The notes: generated from the letters alone by a model not told the origin. A stretch of 64,000 nt of DNA from Leptothoe spongobia TAU-MAC 1115 (GCF_018739885.1 NZ_JADOES010000008.1:62001-126000), one strand, 5' to 3'. Shown: positions 8,822 through 20,990, counted from the stretch's first letter. Translations and numbers: made by a program.

Positions 8822-10654
8822 CTACTCCCACTCATTAAATGTAGGCGGAGCCTGACGTTGTCTAGCTCGACGGGTATCTTGCCAAGCACTACCGATCCCT
8901 TGCAAAATCCCCCGCCCCACTAAACCAATTCCTCGTCCCACTACCTCGGTAAGCACATACACTACGCTACTGCCCACTAGCGCAATCATGGCTCGAACGC
9001 GAGGGCTCAAGGCATCGCGAGTTTCGAGTAGTAGAGTCATCGCCCAGGGTAACCCCGATAGCTGATCGAGTTCAGCACGACGAGGAGCATAAATCGGTGT
9101 CAGCATCATACCCCTTGGCCCTAAGGTATAAAGACGATACTGGCTCTCAAAGATGGCCGTAGGCTCGTTAACCAAATGATTGACACGATAGCGCCAAGAT
9201 AGCTCATTACGAAAGCGCTCAATGTCACGGGTAGAAATAATCCGACGACTGTATAGTCCCTTTTTGATCACTTCCACATCTGCCAAACGATTGAGTAAGG
9301 GTTGCATCACAGCGTTCCCAACTTGGATCAACAGATTTTCTAACAGTTTCTCACTCTGGACCAATGCCTCAGGTGTGGTTGCAATATAAGTGGTCCCATC
9401 AATCACCATGGCATCCTGAAACAGCCAGTGGGCCAACAAAGCTGGTAATAGTGGAATATGCGCCAGAATATCCTGCTCAACCGTATCTTTTTCTTGATAG
9501 AGCACAGCCACAAGCTCTTGCTCGACACCATTTAACGGCACAGTGTAATAACGGCCAAAAAACTCCTCGATGGTGGCAACCCACAAATCTCGCAAAATCT
9601 GGGGTGATTTGTCCCGTAGCTGTCCGGGCTGTAAAGCCGATTGCCGCAGGTCGTCCAATAAATCTTCAAACTGCCGCAGAATGATAAATAGGAGCTCTCG
9701 TTTTTTATCAAGGCGGAGAATATCAATTTCTAACGGTTCTGACGTCGTATTTTCTAAATCAGTTTGGAGCTTTTCGAAGACAGCTTCAAACACCATGTTT
9801 TGGACATCACCGCTACGTAGACTTAGGTTCGCAGGTCCTGTGGCCGTCACAGCAGTAGTGCCTAGGGCACTGGGCATTGGAGCTGCCAATTCCGTTGACT
9901 CTCGCTTAGATAAACGAGGGCTTACATTCTTTTTCACCCAGCCTGCATCTGCATAGTTACGCGTGGACCAAAGGTGCTTGGTAAACCAGCGAGCTGCTTT
10001 GAGTTCCCGCATTTGTCCTGACAAAATCTGGCGTTCCAGCCAGGATAGGCGAGAACGCCTGAGCTGAGCTGAGGTTTTGGCAAGCTGCCGTTCAATTTGA
10101 GCTAACCCTGCCAGCCGCATACTCAAACGCATCGCAGTCAGGGGGTCAGGAATCTGTGGAAGTTGTTTGGAGCGCTGTTGCTCAAGGTTATCAACAACGG
10201 CTCCTCTTGCTACCGTACGAATCAGCTGAGCCAGCTCACGTACAGGCATACTGCGAGTGCCATAACCATTGGCTCCTACCTGACGAGCTGCTGCTTCAAG
10301 AACGGGCTCGTCACGGGCACTCAGCATCAAAACAGCCAGCTTAGGAAATTCGGTTTTGATGGATTTACATAACTGTAACCCTGAACTAGTAATGGGTTCA
10401 GAGCCTGTATCGCTAGCTCCTAACCCCAAATCAACAATCACTAGATTAATGGGACGCTGTCCACGCAGGGTGGGATCAGTAAAGGCTTTGGATTGGGTGA
10501 GATCGCACTTCCGCAAAATCGCCATCGCCTCAGCCGCATTGGCTGCTTCAGCCGCAATTTGAAATCCAGGTAGTTGCTCCAACCAAACCCGCAACCCCAA
10601 CCGAAAGGTGGGATCTTCGTCCACCAGCATTAATTGCAAGGTAGGTTCACTCAT
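8822..10654 (-). CDS. Receiver-domain protein with DUF3685
   Basis: A protein of about 610 residues. Residues about 5-150 form a response-regulator receiver domain: the acidic pocket is in LMLVDEDPTFRLGL, the likely phospho-acceptor Asp is in LVIVDLGLG, and LAVLMLSARDEP is the switch strand. The remaining 450 residues match DUF3685, a domain of cyanobacteria and plastids with unknown function, containing long helices and a hydrophobic segment near the C-terminus (RAMIALVGSSVVYVLTEVVG). There is no DNA-binding domain, so the output is probably protein-protein. ATG at 10654 (MSEPTLQLMLVDED) is preferred to 10669. The next gene upstream on the same strand is about 100 bases away. Confidence 0.85.
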   Translation of the reverse strand: MSEPTLQLMLVDEDPTFRLGLRVWLEQLPGFQIAAEAANAAEAMAILRKCDLTQSKAFTDPTLRGQRPINLVIVDLGLGASDTGSEPITSSGLQLCKSIKTEFPKLAVLMLSARDEPVLEAAARQVGANGYGTRSMPVRELAQLIRTVARGAVVDNLEQQRSKQLPQIPDPLTAMRLSMRLAGLAQIERQLAKTSAQLRRSRLSWLERQILSGQMRELKAARWFTKHLWSTRNYADAGWVKKNVSPRLSKRESTELAAPMPSALGTTAVTATGPANLSLRSGDVQNMVFEAVFEKLQTDLENTTSEPLEIDILRLDKKRELLFIILRQFEDLLDDLRQSALQPGQLRDKSPQILRDLWVATIEEFFGRYYTVPLNGVEQELVAVLYQEKDTVEQDILAHIPLLPALLAHWLFQDAMVIDGTTYIATTPEALVQSEKLLENLLIQVGNAVMQPLLNRLADVEVIKKGLYSRRIISTRDIERFRNELSWRYRVNHLVNEPTAIFESQYRLYTLGPRGMMLTPIYAPRRAELDQLSGLPWAMTLLLETRDALSPRVRAMIALVGSSVVYVLTEVVGRGIGLVGRGILQGIGSAWQDTRRARQRQAPPTFNEWE

Positions 10655-10757
10655 ACCGCCTGATGTCATCTCACCGTTCTAGTATCTCCCACGGGCTGAA
10701 CTTTGCGATGCTGATGACTGTTATCTATAGGAATATGGCCCCCAAACGATAGGCGAA

Positions 10758-12605
10758 CTACTCATAATCATCCTCGTAGTCATCCTCTTCCTCGTAATAG
10801 TCGTCTTCATAATAGTCATCATCTGCAGGTGCTCGCAGGGATTCGATATAAGCGCGCTCGGCATCCCAAATGGCAATAGCATTACTAGCTTCGCGGTATA
10901 GGGCTCGACCGGGAGCAATCCGAGCGGCAACTGCGATCGCATCTGACAATCTACCTTCGTATGCCAATTTCTCAGCTTCATTCAAAATCGGCCGATCTTC
11001 AGCAACCTGAATCCGAGTTGTCCACTCTTTGATCGAATCCTGAGCCTGACTATACAGTGCCCGTCCCTTCTGAATCTTTCGAGCTTCAGTAATGGCATCC
11101 CGTAGCTTACCTTTACTCGCCAGATCCAAAGCCTTGCTGTAAAGAGGCTGATCTTCTAAAACCTGAATTTGTTTCGTCCACTGAGCAATATTTGTTTGTG
11201 CATCTATCCGTAGAGCTCTGCCCTGCTGAATCTTGCCAGCCTGAGCAATCGCCGCTTGTAAACTCGCCTTATCTCCCTTATCTGCCAGCTGTTGAGCCTG
11301 CGCCAAAAAGGGGCGATCCTCAATCCGCTGAATTTCTTTTGACCAGTGGGCAATCAAGGTTTGAGCCTGCTGACGCTGAGGTCGATCAGCAGCAACTACC
11401 TGAGCTTGTTCGATAGCAAGCTGCAATGCACCTTTTTGATTGAGATTAGCTACAAGTGCTGCTCCATAGAGCTGTTGCAAATCCTTTAGCTGATTGTTCC
11501 ACAGCATCAATTTAGCCTGAGCCTCGCTGTAAAACAGACTGTCATTCCCAATGCGCTGTGCTGCCTGAATCGCCTCTCGCAGATTTAGGATATCTCCATA
11601 GATAGGCTCCCAATCCTGACGAAACTTAGCCAGTCGCTGAGCATGGGCAAACAAAACCAAGTCCTTGGCCTCAGGCTCTATCGCTAAATCTACCGGTACC
11701 TGTTGAATGATAGTGATGGCTCCATCTAGATCTTCCTGCTCCCACTTTTGAAAGCCATAGTTCAGAAGACTCACAGCCCAGTCATCTACTAATGGCTTGG
11801 CCTCGGGCCATGCTTGACTTTGTACATCGATCTGCCGAACCAACGCCAAGGCTTCTGCCATATTTTCTATGTTGCCGCTACCAGCCAGGGTCTTGGCTTT
11901 GATCAAGTTACGCCTGGAATCTTCTTCTCGCTGAATAAACTGCCCTAAGTAACGATGACGATCCTTCAGCCAATAATCACTGGTTAAGCGCTTCATGGCA
12001 CGCAACTGCTTGCGTGCACCGCTCCAGTTTTGATTACCAATCGCTTCTGTAACAGCAGCTGTAATCTCTCTTCCCGTTGTCCACTCTTGCTCCCAACGCT
12101 CTAACGCGGTCTCAGCTTCTGGGTAGATCTCTGCCCGGGAGGGGATAACCTGCAACAACTGGGTTGCTCGGTCCAAATGTCCCGTTTGCATCCGCTTTTG
12201 CGCCAGCTTAAACAGGCCCTTAGACCATCGATTAGCCACTTCCTCAGAGTCCTTATATAAAGGATGAGACTGATCCCAATTGGCAATGAGCTGGACACTA
12301 GCAACTAAATCTCGCTCAGAACCTGATACGGATGCTTGCCTGGCACAATAAAGTCGTTCGCTATCTGCACTAAATATAGAAATGTCATCACATTTGGGCA
12401 AAGGGGGTAAGCGAGTAATCATTGCGATCGCCCAAAGACCTAGCGCACTTGATGACGCCAATAGAAACAACCATAATCCTGAACAGAACCAAGTTTGTCG
12501 GCCTTTTGGCCGCCCACCTCTAGGCTGACGCAGAGCCCCCTCACTTCCAGTAGGCGCTACAGAAGATGAACTAAATTGCTGCGGATCGGTAGGCGTAGCT
12601 GTCAT
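10758..12605 (-). CDS. Membrane-anchored helical repeat protein, conserved cyanobacterial unknown
   Basis: About 615 residues. The N-terminus is proline/glycine-rich and basic (LRQPRGGRPKGRQTW), followed by one transmembrane helix (SGLWLFLLASSSALGLWAIA) near residues 42-62. The rest is a large, probably periplasmic or lumenal domain of TPR-like helical repeats. Repeats of about 45 residues recur in the last half, each with an ALRIDAQTNIAQWTKQIQ-like segment and the ending W.KQIQ/W.T.IQV.ED. The C-terminus is a Tyr/Asp/Glu tail (DDDYYEDDYYEEEDDYEDD). I do not recognise a characterised homologue. It is upstream of the DUF3685 gene on the same strand, so joint transcription is possible. ATG at 12605 is used; a TTG at 12614 is less likely. 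Confidence 0.8.
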   Translation of the reverse strand: MTATPTDPQQFSSSSVAPTGSEGALRQPRGGRPKGRQTWFCSGLWLFLLASSSALGLWAIAMITRLPPLPKCDDISIFSADSERLYCARQASVSGSERDLVASVQLIANWDQSHPLYKDSEEVANRWSKGLFKLAQKRMQTGHLDRATQLLQVIPSRAEIYPEAETALERWEQEWTTGREITAAVTEAIGNQNWSGARKQLRAMKRLTSDYWLKDRHRYLGQFIQREEDSRRNLIKAKTLAGSGNIENMAEALALVRQIDVQSQAWPEAKPLVDDWAVSLLNYGFQKWEQEDLDGAITIIQQVPVDLAIEPEAKDLVLFAHAQRLAKFRQDWEPIYGDILNLREAIQAAQRIGNDSLFYSEAQAKLMLWNNQLKDLQQLYGAALVANLNQKGALQLAIEQAQVVAADRPQRQQAQTLIAHWSKEIQRIEDRPFLAQAQQLADKGDKASLQAAIAQAGKIQQGRALRIDAQTNIAQWTKQIQVLEDQPLYSKALDLASKGKLRDAITEARKIQKGRALYSQAQDSIKEWTTRIQVAEDRPILNEAEKLAYEGRLSDAIAVAARIAPGRALYREASNAIAIWDAERAYIESLRAPADDDYYEDDYYEEEDDYEDDYE

Positions 12606-13177
12606 TAGCGGCAATGTCCCAGAAAATATAGGCCGACATGGGGCTCCCCCGAGAAATCCGGGAAATTCTCAGTGTGGAGCCTGTAGAAACCACACTAGAC
12701 CTGACTGTTGTAACGCAAGTCATCAGGTCCGTAAATGCCCTAATTGGCTTAATTCGCTAAAGCTCACCTCAAAAAACGTACGTGGATATGACCCGTTTTT
12801 TATCTGACCATTGCTCCACCAAGGTACTGACTGAGTTAGGAAGGCTGTTAGGGACTAAACCAAAAATTTTGCTGTCATTGTAGTGGCAATTGACCGAATT
12901 ACACAGGTTTTTGATAAAAACCTTTGTCAAAAAGAATATTTAGAGCCTTGTCCTGAGACGTTTCAAGGCCATCAACCAGAAGAAAGTAAAGTTAGCAGCC
13001 TCCTGGGCACGCATTTTAGCCAAGTGCATAGTGGGTAAGACGCTGTTGCCTTTCGTGCTCACGACGATTCTGGCGATATTCAATATAGTCTTGATAGGTT
13101 TGAGGTAGCCACCAGGCAATAGTTGATTAGTAAAAGCTCACTCAAATTAATCATAGATCGACGAACAACTGCCCATA
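12606..13177. other. Non-coding spacer upstream of the repeat-protein gene
   Basis: About 570 bases without a supported gene. A 40-codon plus-strand ORF at 12638-12760 has no ribosome-binding site. On the minus strand 13016-13126 is a stop-free stretch reading WWLPQTYQDYIEYRQNRR and on to HYALG, which looks coding but has no start codon and may be a gene remnant. Confidence 0.4.
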
Positions 13178-13212
13178 AAAAAGCGGCAGGTGATCAACAC
13201 CTACCGCTCTTT
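13177..13212 (-). terminator. Intrinsic terminator of groEL
   Basis: Read on the minus strand, AGCGGTAGGTG and CACCTGCCGCT form a stem (13182-13208) with a short TTGAT loop, followed by a run of T. It lies 55 bases after the groEL stop. Confidence 0.85.
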
Positions 13213-13265
13213 AGTCAACAATTATCGATGCTCGTAAGCGTCAATGAATTAATTGCAAAGTAACC

Positions 13266-15105
<1,840 letters not shown>

Positions 15106-15417
15106 TTAGCCAACGACTGCCAAAATATCCTTCTCAGATAGCAGTACATAGTCGTCACCACCAAGCTTGATATCAGTACCTGCATACTTGGAGTAGAGGA
15201 CTTTATTACCAACTTCTACATCGGGAGCCTGACGACTGCCATCATCGCCACGCTTACCAGGACCAACAGCAGTGACTTCGCCAACCTGGGGCTTTTCCTT
15301 AGCCGTATCAGGCAGCAAAATACCGCCAGCGGTTTTCTCTTCAGATGCGCTGACTTTAATAAGAACGCGATCACCTAGGGGAGTGACGCTTGAAACACTC
15401 AAAGAAATGGCTGCCAT
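15106..15417 (-). CDS. groES: Co-chaperonin GroES (10 kDa)
   Basis: Seven-subunit lid of the GroEL chamber, cytoplasmic. The 103-residue protein starts [20 protein letters not shown], the cyanobacterial GroES form with a short N-terminal extension. It shows the mobile loop ([19 protein letters not shown]), then [11 protein letters not shown] and the C-terminal [16 protein letters not shown] at 15417 is preferred over 15444 because it gives the family N-terminus and has GGAG a few bases upstream. groEL follows on the same strand. A CIRCE operator and a K-box lie 200-280 bases upstream. Confidence 0.98.
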   Translation of the reverse strand: MAAISLSVSSVTPLGDRVLIKVSASEEKTAGGILLPDTAKEKPQVGEVTAVGPGKRGDDGSRQAPDVEVGNKVLYSKYAGTDIKLGGDDYVLLSEKDILAVVG

Positions 15418-15494
15418 AGTTTTCTCCGAACTCTGATAGATCAATCATTCGGCAATTGCACCAGGGCGGTATTAGCGCACCTGAGCAGTCCCCC

Positions 15495-15568
15495 TTAAAC
15501 CTTGCCCACACCCAGAACTGGAGTTTTTCTGTAATGGAAACTACAGAGTTCAACTTGGACGTGACTTG
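15495..15568 (+). repeat. Dispersed ~70-bp repeat, copy A (groES leader)
   Basis: From TTAAACCTTG through CCAGAACTGGAGTTTT and GAAACTACAG to TTCAACTTGGACGTG, this matches a second copy on the opposite strand at 50848-50917, beside the purB stop, at all but roughly ten positions. It lies between the CIRCE and the groES start codon, so it would be part of the groES 5' leader. Confidence 0.8.
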
Positions 15569-15615
15569 TCAACAAAAGGGGTTAATAGGGGAAGAAGCTG
15601 CAACCTAGACACGGT

Positions 15616-15642
15616 TTAGCACTCTCTATTGCCGAGTGCTAA
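15616..15642. promoter_or_regulatory. CIRCE operator (HrcA binding site)
   Basis: A perfect TTAGCACTC-N9-GAGTGCTAA inverted repeat, the consensus CIRCE element. It binds the HrcA repressor and controls the groESL heat-shock operon. It overlaps or directly follows the predicted -10 box. Confidence 0.97.
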
Positions 15643-15670
15643 TTTATCGTTTGAGGAGCTTTGATTGCAA
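15642..15670 (-). promoter_or_regulatory. Predicted groESL promoter (-35/-10)
   Basis: On the minus strand TTGCAA (15665-15670) and ATAAAT (15642-15647) are 17 bases apart, a sigma-70-type layout. The CIRCE begins at the -10 box, as expected for HrcA repression. Assigned from sequence only. Confidence 0.6.
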
Positions 15671-15681
15671 TACATTCAGGG

Positions 15682-15697
15682 GTACGGGTTCCCGAAC
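15682..15697 (-). promoter_or_regulatory. K-box upstream of groESL
   Basis: The minus strand reads GTTCGG-GAAC-CCGTAC, an exact fit to the cyanobacterial K-box consensus GTTCGG-NNAN-CCNNAC. In Synechocystis this element is linked to light- and heat-responsive groE expression independent of HrcA. It sits 12 bases before the predicted -35 box. Confidence 0.8.
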
Positions 15698-15876
15698 TCA
15701 GCATAGGGTCCCAGCATTGACACAACTTCATGGTTTCCACACATTGATCTTTATCATTACTTCAGGTTGGATTAAAAATTCCCCGTATTATTTATATAAG
15801 TGGGTGACATCTGTAGTTCTTGATACACGTTTGATTAGTGCATATGCTGACACGCTGTCTAGCTGTTGCTAACCCC

Positions 15877-17352
15877 ATGACCTGCAAACTTTTCTACTTG
15901 CTCCTGGCAATCGCTCCCCTGTGGATACCTGGGCTACATAAAGCGGCCACTGCTCAGGCATCAGCTGAAATATCTCTTCCCATTACTCCAGCGATAGAGC
16001 CAACAGCCTCTACACCGACAAGTATTCAACCAGCAACATCGGCTACAACTGTCATTCAGCAAGCTAATCAGTTCACGATCACCGGTGGGCAATCCTCAGG
16101 CAACCCTGCGCCCAACCTGATCCATCAGTTCCAGCAATTTGATCTGAAGTCGACTGACGAAGCAAATTTTGTAGTCAATCCCGACGTCGCTAACGTCATT
16201 AGTTTGATCAATAGCGCTCAACCTTCATCCATTGACGGCTTGTTAAAACTCACCAGCAACGACCCTGATTTAGCAAGCAGTGCAAATCTTTTTCTAGTCA
16301 ATCCTGCTGGCATTATCTTTGGTGAAAATATCAGCCTCAATTTACCAGCAGACCTAACTGCGACTACCGCATCAGCACTATTGTTTGACAATACTTACCT
16401 GCTATCCATAGACGGTAACGTCAGTGAAATAGCGTTACCAACGAATGAAGTGTCAGGGGTATCATCCATCAACGTGAGCTCACCAACCCTTAATAACCTC
16501 ACTGGTGAGCCCACCGGCTACCTCTTGCTATCAACTCCAAATAGCTCTGCCATATCAGACCCGCTGGCAGCAACCCTACCTACAGGCAGTATTGAAAACC
16601 AAGGTAACTTACAAGTAGCCCCACATGCAGCAATTAACTTAGTTGGTCAGTATGTCCAAAACGACGGCAATTTAATTGCACCAAGCGGCATCGTAAATCT
16701 TGTAGCCAAATCTGGAGACAATTTACTACACCTAAGTCAACCAGGTAGCCTAATCTCATTGGATGTCATTCCAGCCGATACGCTTGAGGTTTTATCACCG
16801 GTAGCTGGCAATTCATCTACGGCGGCATTACCTTCGACAGCCATAGCACAATTACTAACAGGCGGAGAAGAAGAAAGTGCAACAAAAATTGTCAACAATC
16901 CAGACGGATCTCAGACACTGGCAAGCGCTCCCTCTCTGACACCTAGACCAGGCACAGTTTTAGTTCGGGGGGAAGTAGATGTTTCAAATAACATGCCTAC
17001 GAACCAAACTAGCTCCCCAGGTACCGTTAATATCTTAGGCGACCAAATCAATCTTATCGGCGGCGACATCAATGCCAACGGCGTTGATCAGGGCGGCACC
17101 ATATTCATTGGGGGCATGCCCGTTATTGATAATTTTCGTGCCGCCTACGTTGTAGTTGGTCGTGGCTCAGAGATTACGGCCAACGCATCAAAAGGCACTG
17201 GCGGAACTATCCATATATGGGCTGACGACACCCTCAAGTTTTATGGATCAGCCACAGCAACTGGCGTAGATTCAGCTCGTGATGGCAGCGTCATTATTAA
17301 TACTGACAATGTGTTAGATATTCGACAGCAAGAGGATACAGGCTTTAGATAG
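15877..17352 (+). CDS. Filamentous hemagglutinin N-terminal (TPS) domain protein, short
   Basis: About 491 residues. The signal peptide has a hydrophobic core, LFYLLLAIAPLWIPGL, ending near TAQA. The TPS/hemagglutination-activity domain follows: NLIHQFQQFDLKSTDEANFV, then SIDGLLKLTSNDPDLASSANL and FLVNPAGIIFGENISLNLPA. This is the targeting domain of two-partner secretion TpsA proteins, which are exported by a TpsB barrel. No tpsB is nearby. Cyanobacterial relatives are usually far longer; this one stops at a TAG soon after a beta-helical part (GGTIHIWADDTLKFYG), so it may be truncated or a short form. The start is uncertain (15838, 15844 or 15877). A terminator follows. Confidence 0.85.
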   Translation: MTCKLFYLLLAIAPLWIPGLHKAATAQASAEISLPITPAIEPTASTPTSIQPATSATTVIQQANQFTITGGQSSGNPAPNLIHQFQQFDLKSTDEANFVVNPDVANVISLINSAQPSSIDGLLKLTSNDPDLASSANLFLVNPAGIIFGENISLNLPADLTATTASALLFDNTYLLSIDGNVSEIALPTNEVSGVSSINVSSPTLNNLTGEPTGYLLLSTPNSSAISDPLAATLPTGSIENQGNLQVAPHAAINLVGQYVQNDGNLIAPSGIVNLVAKSGDNLLHLSQPGSLISLDVIPADTLEVLSPVAGNSSTAALPSTAIAQLLTGGEEESATKIVNNPDGSQTLASAPSLTPRPGTVLVRGEVDVSNNMPTNQTSSPGTVNILGDQINLIGGDINANGVDQGGTIFIGGMPVIDNFRAAYVVVGRGSEITANASKGTGGTIHIWADDTLKFYGSATATGVDSARDGSVIINTDNVLDIRQQEDTGFR

Positions 17353-17765
17353 GACACATTCTTGTTGCCTATAACCACCTGCAAACTGTTGACTATTTCT
17401 CCGGCACCCATCAGTTAATTGGCATCTGAGCAATAGCAATACCGAACATTTGAATAGACAAAGAGGGGGCATGGTGATCACCATGGCCCCTCTTTAATGC
17501 ACACAAAACACTTTATCAGCAGGAACAGATATACGTAATTTCACCCTAATTCAATTAAGTTTGATGTTTATTTTCAATAAAGACTCAGTATTTTCAAGGG
17601 TATCGCCTCCAAAAAAATGCCACTCTATAAACACACAGAAGCCTTTTCTAACAGGGTCAAACAGCTAATTCAATCCACACCAAGACATTAGCAGTGCATT
17701 AAAACATCAGTTCTTTTTGATACATCACCCACTTTGGGTATCTCCTAAACTTCGAGGCGTTACTT
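17353..17765. other. Spacer between the TPS and PEP-CTERM genes
   Basis: About 410 AT-rich bases. The continuation of the TPS frame does not look like hemagglutinin sequence. Apart from the hairpin at 17460-17495, I see no gene. Confidence 0.4.
17460..17495 (+). terminator. Terminator hairpin after the TPS gene
   Basis: AAAGAGGGGGCATGG pairs with CCATGGCCCCTCTTT (one mismatch in 15) around TGATCA. The stem ends in a T-rich 3' flank. Confidence 0.7.
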
Positions 17766-18653
17766 ATGCGAATATCTGTTCCCTCCGCTCACCAAATCGG
17801 TGTAGCTAGTCTTTGCAGTGCTGCTTTATTGACCATGTCTGGCACAACTACACAGGCCGCTTGCTTCACCACCAACGGTTGCCATCAGAATGGATTAACG
17901 TTTAGCGAAGCATCTAGTAGCTTCAGCATTACAAATGTGACTGGACTCGGCACCCAGACCAATCCATTTGTCATTTATCAAGATGTGCAAGGACTAGACA
18001 TCTCATTAGCGATTGACGGCTTCAAAGACGCTCAGCATCACGCTATTTTTAATCGACCAGGCTTTGCAATCAGTATTGTGTCCCGCAACCTCACAGGAGC
18101 ATTTTGGCGCTTCTATGACCATGAGTTGCAAGAAACAGCCGGTCAAAGCAGTGGTGAGAATGACGGCCTTTCATTTGCCCAAGGCATTGGTCCCATTCGT
18201 CCTTATGCATCTAGCCACTATGACCAAGCTGATGAAGTCACAGATGTACGGGATTTTATTAATTTCCATCGTGGCGAAGGCGTCAAACCTGGAGAAACAG
18301 CACGATTTGACTACTACATTACCGATACAATTCCCAACCAACGCTTTTATATACGTCAGCGCCCTGACTATCGTCCTAATACAGTACCAACGGCCCCTAT
18401 CACTAAACTAGCAACTCCACCACAAACACCTGAGCCCGTCCCCACAGTCCAGACACCAATCACTGAGCCCTCCGTAACGAACAAGCCACCTTCCGAAATT
18501 CCTACCCATGTGGCAAAAAATCTCGAAAAGTCAAGGGTCAAACCTCAGTCAGTGCCAGAACCATCCACTATGAGTATGGGCCTTTTAGGCATTCTCTTAG
18601 GTAAATGGCAGAGGGATGCTAAGAGCGCTCGTAAGCCACAACCAAAAAAATAA
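17766..18653 (+). CDS. PEP-CTERM sorting domain-containing secreted protein
   Basis: A 295-residue exported protein. The N-terminal signal peptide has its core in VASLCSAALLTMSG and probably ends near TTQA. After a globular domain of unknown function (residues about 35-190) comes a Pro/Thr-rich linker (TPEPVPTVQTPITEP). The C-terminal sorting signal is VPEPSTMSMGLLGILLGKWQ plus a basic tail. PEP-CTERM proteins are handled by exosortase and usually end up in the extracellular matrix or at the surface. No exosortase gene lies in the window. It is preceded by the TPS-domain gene in the same direction, but the 410-base gap argues against an operon. Confidence 0.85.
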   Translation: MRISVPSAHQIGVASLCSAALLTMSGTTTQAACFTTNGCHQNGLTFSEASSSFSITNVTGLGTQTNPFVIYQDVQGLDISLAIDGFKDAQHHAIFNRPGFAISIVSRNLTGAFWRFYDHELQETAGQSSGENDGLSFAQGIGPIRPYASSHYDQADEVTDVRDFINFHRGEGVKPGETARFDYYITDTIPNQRFYIRQRPDYRPNTVPTAPITKLATPPQTPEPVPTVQTPITEPSVTNKPPSEIPTHVAKNLEKSRVKPQSVPEPSTMSMGLLGILLGKWQRDAKSARKPQPKK

Positions 18654-18802
18654 CTTAAATTTACATAAGGAATTCAAAAGGTCTCTGACTATAGCAAATA
18701 CAAGTGCCATGGATGATACATCTAGTGATAATCTGTAACATGGCACTTTGAAAGTAAAAATAAAATTAAAAGTCGCCGCAGTAGCTAATACCCTTAGGAT
18801 AA

Positions 18803-20266
<1,464 letters not shown>

Positions 20267-20299
20267 GCAATAGCTTATTTCATCTTTAGAAAATTGCGG

Positions 20300-20400
20300 T
20301 TGTGTGAGTGGTGAGTAGTGAATTGTTAATGGAAGGCGTTGCCCTTCTCCAGACATTTGTTCACTATTGGCTGCTCACTCCTCACTATTCACATTTAACT
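20300..20400. repeat. Imperfect inverted repeat in the atpB-atpC spacer
   Basis: GTGAGTGGTGAGTAGTGAAT (about 20304) is mirrored by TTCACTATTGGCTGCTCACT and CCTCACTATTCAC (about 20361-20394). The spacer is 145 bases, longer than usual for this pair. Such GTGAGTAGTGA-type inserts occur in cyanobacterial intergenic DNA; here it would fold within the atpB-atpC message. Confidence 0.6.
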
Positions 20401-20411
20401 TTTAGAGTCTT

Positions 20412-20819
20412 ATGGCATTAGCAGTGCGCGTAGTGGCTCCCGACAAAACGGTTTGGGATGCCGAAGCGGAAGAGGTAGTGCTACCTAGTACTACTGGTCA
20501 GTTAGGTATTTTGAGCGGTCACGCTCCGTTGCTAACAGCGCTAGATATTGGCGTTTTGCGTGTGCGGGCTGACAAAAATTGGGTTGCGATCGCCCTTATG
20601 GGCGGGTTTGCTGAAATAGAAAATAATGAAGTCACCGTCCTAGTCAACGGTGCCGAACGCGGAGATAGTATTGACCTGGCAGCTGCTCAGGAAGAATACA
20701 CATCTGCAAAGTCAGAAGCTGACAACGTTGCTTCTGATGATAAGCAAGCGGGGATTCAAGCTAGCAAATCCCTAAAAAGAGCACGGGCTCGAGTCCAGGC
20801 TGCTGGTGGCAGCGTCTAG
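20412..20819 (+). CDS. atpC: F-type ATP synthase subunit epsilon
   Basis: Regulatory subunit of the F1 rotor, which couples gamma rotation and inhibits ATP hydrolysis. It has 135 residues. The N-terminal ten-strand beta sandwich starts [20 protein letters not shown] and contains [20 protein letters not shown]. The C-terminal helical hairpin is [17 protein letters not shown] and onward. It follows atpB on the same strand and ends before a strong terminator. Some cyanobacterial annotations call it atpE. Confidence 0.98.
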   Translation: MALAVRVVAPDKTVWDAEAEEVVLPSTTGQLGILSGHAPLLTALDIGVLRVRADKNWVAIALMGGFAEIENNEVTVLVNGAERGDSIDLAAAQEEYTSAKSEADNVASDDKQAGIQASKSLKRARARVQAAGGSV

Positions 20820-20855
20820 ACCTAGTTTGGCTCACAAAAAGATAGAGACATCTTG

Positions 20856-20900
20856 AATCAAAGGGTTCTGTTGACAGTAGTTAGCAGAACCCTTTGATTT
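20856..20900 (+). terminator. Terminator of atpB-atpC
   Basis: A perfect 15-bp stem (AATCAAAGGGTTCTG with CAGAACCCTTTGATT) and 14-base loop, 36 bases after the atpC stop. Confidence 0.85.
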
Positions 20901-20930
20901 AGCAGCAAGAAATAGGCCATTAACATTCTA

Positions 20931-20965
20931 AAAAAAGGCCCACCTGCTTCACAACAGATGGACCT
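20931..20965 (-). terminator. Terminator of the PSRP-3 gene
   Basis: On the minus strand AGGTCCATCTG pairs with CAGGTGGGCCT (11 pairs, including two G-U in RNA), followed directly by seven T. It lies 26 bases after the stop codon. Confidence 0.85.
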
Positions 20966-20990
20966 CTTATCGATATAAAGTCAACCTAGA

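Noticed and set aside
12638..12760. 40-codon plus-strand ORF
   Set aside because: No ribosome site or known relative; short enough to arise by chance.
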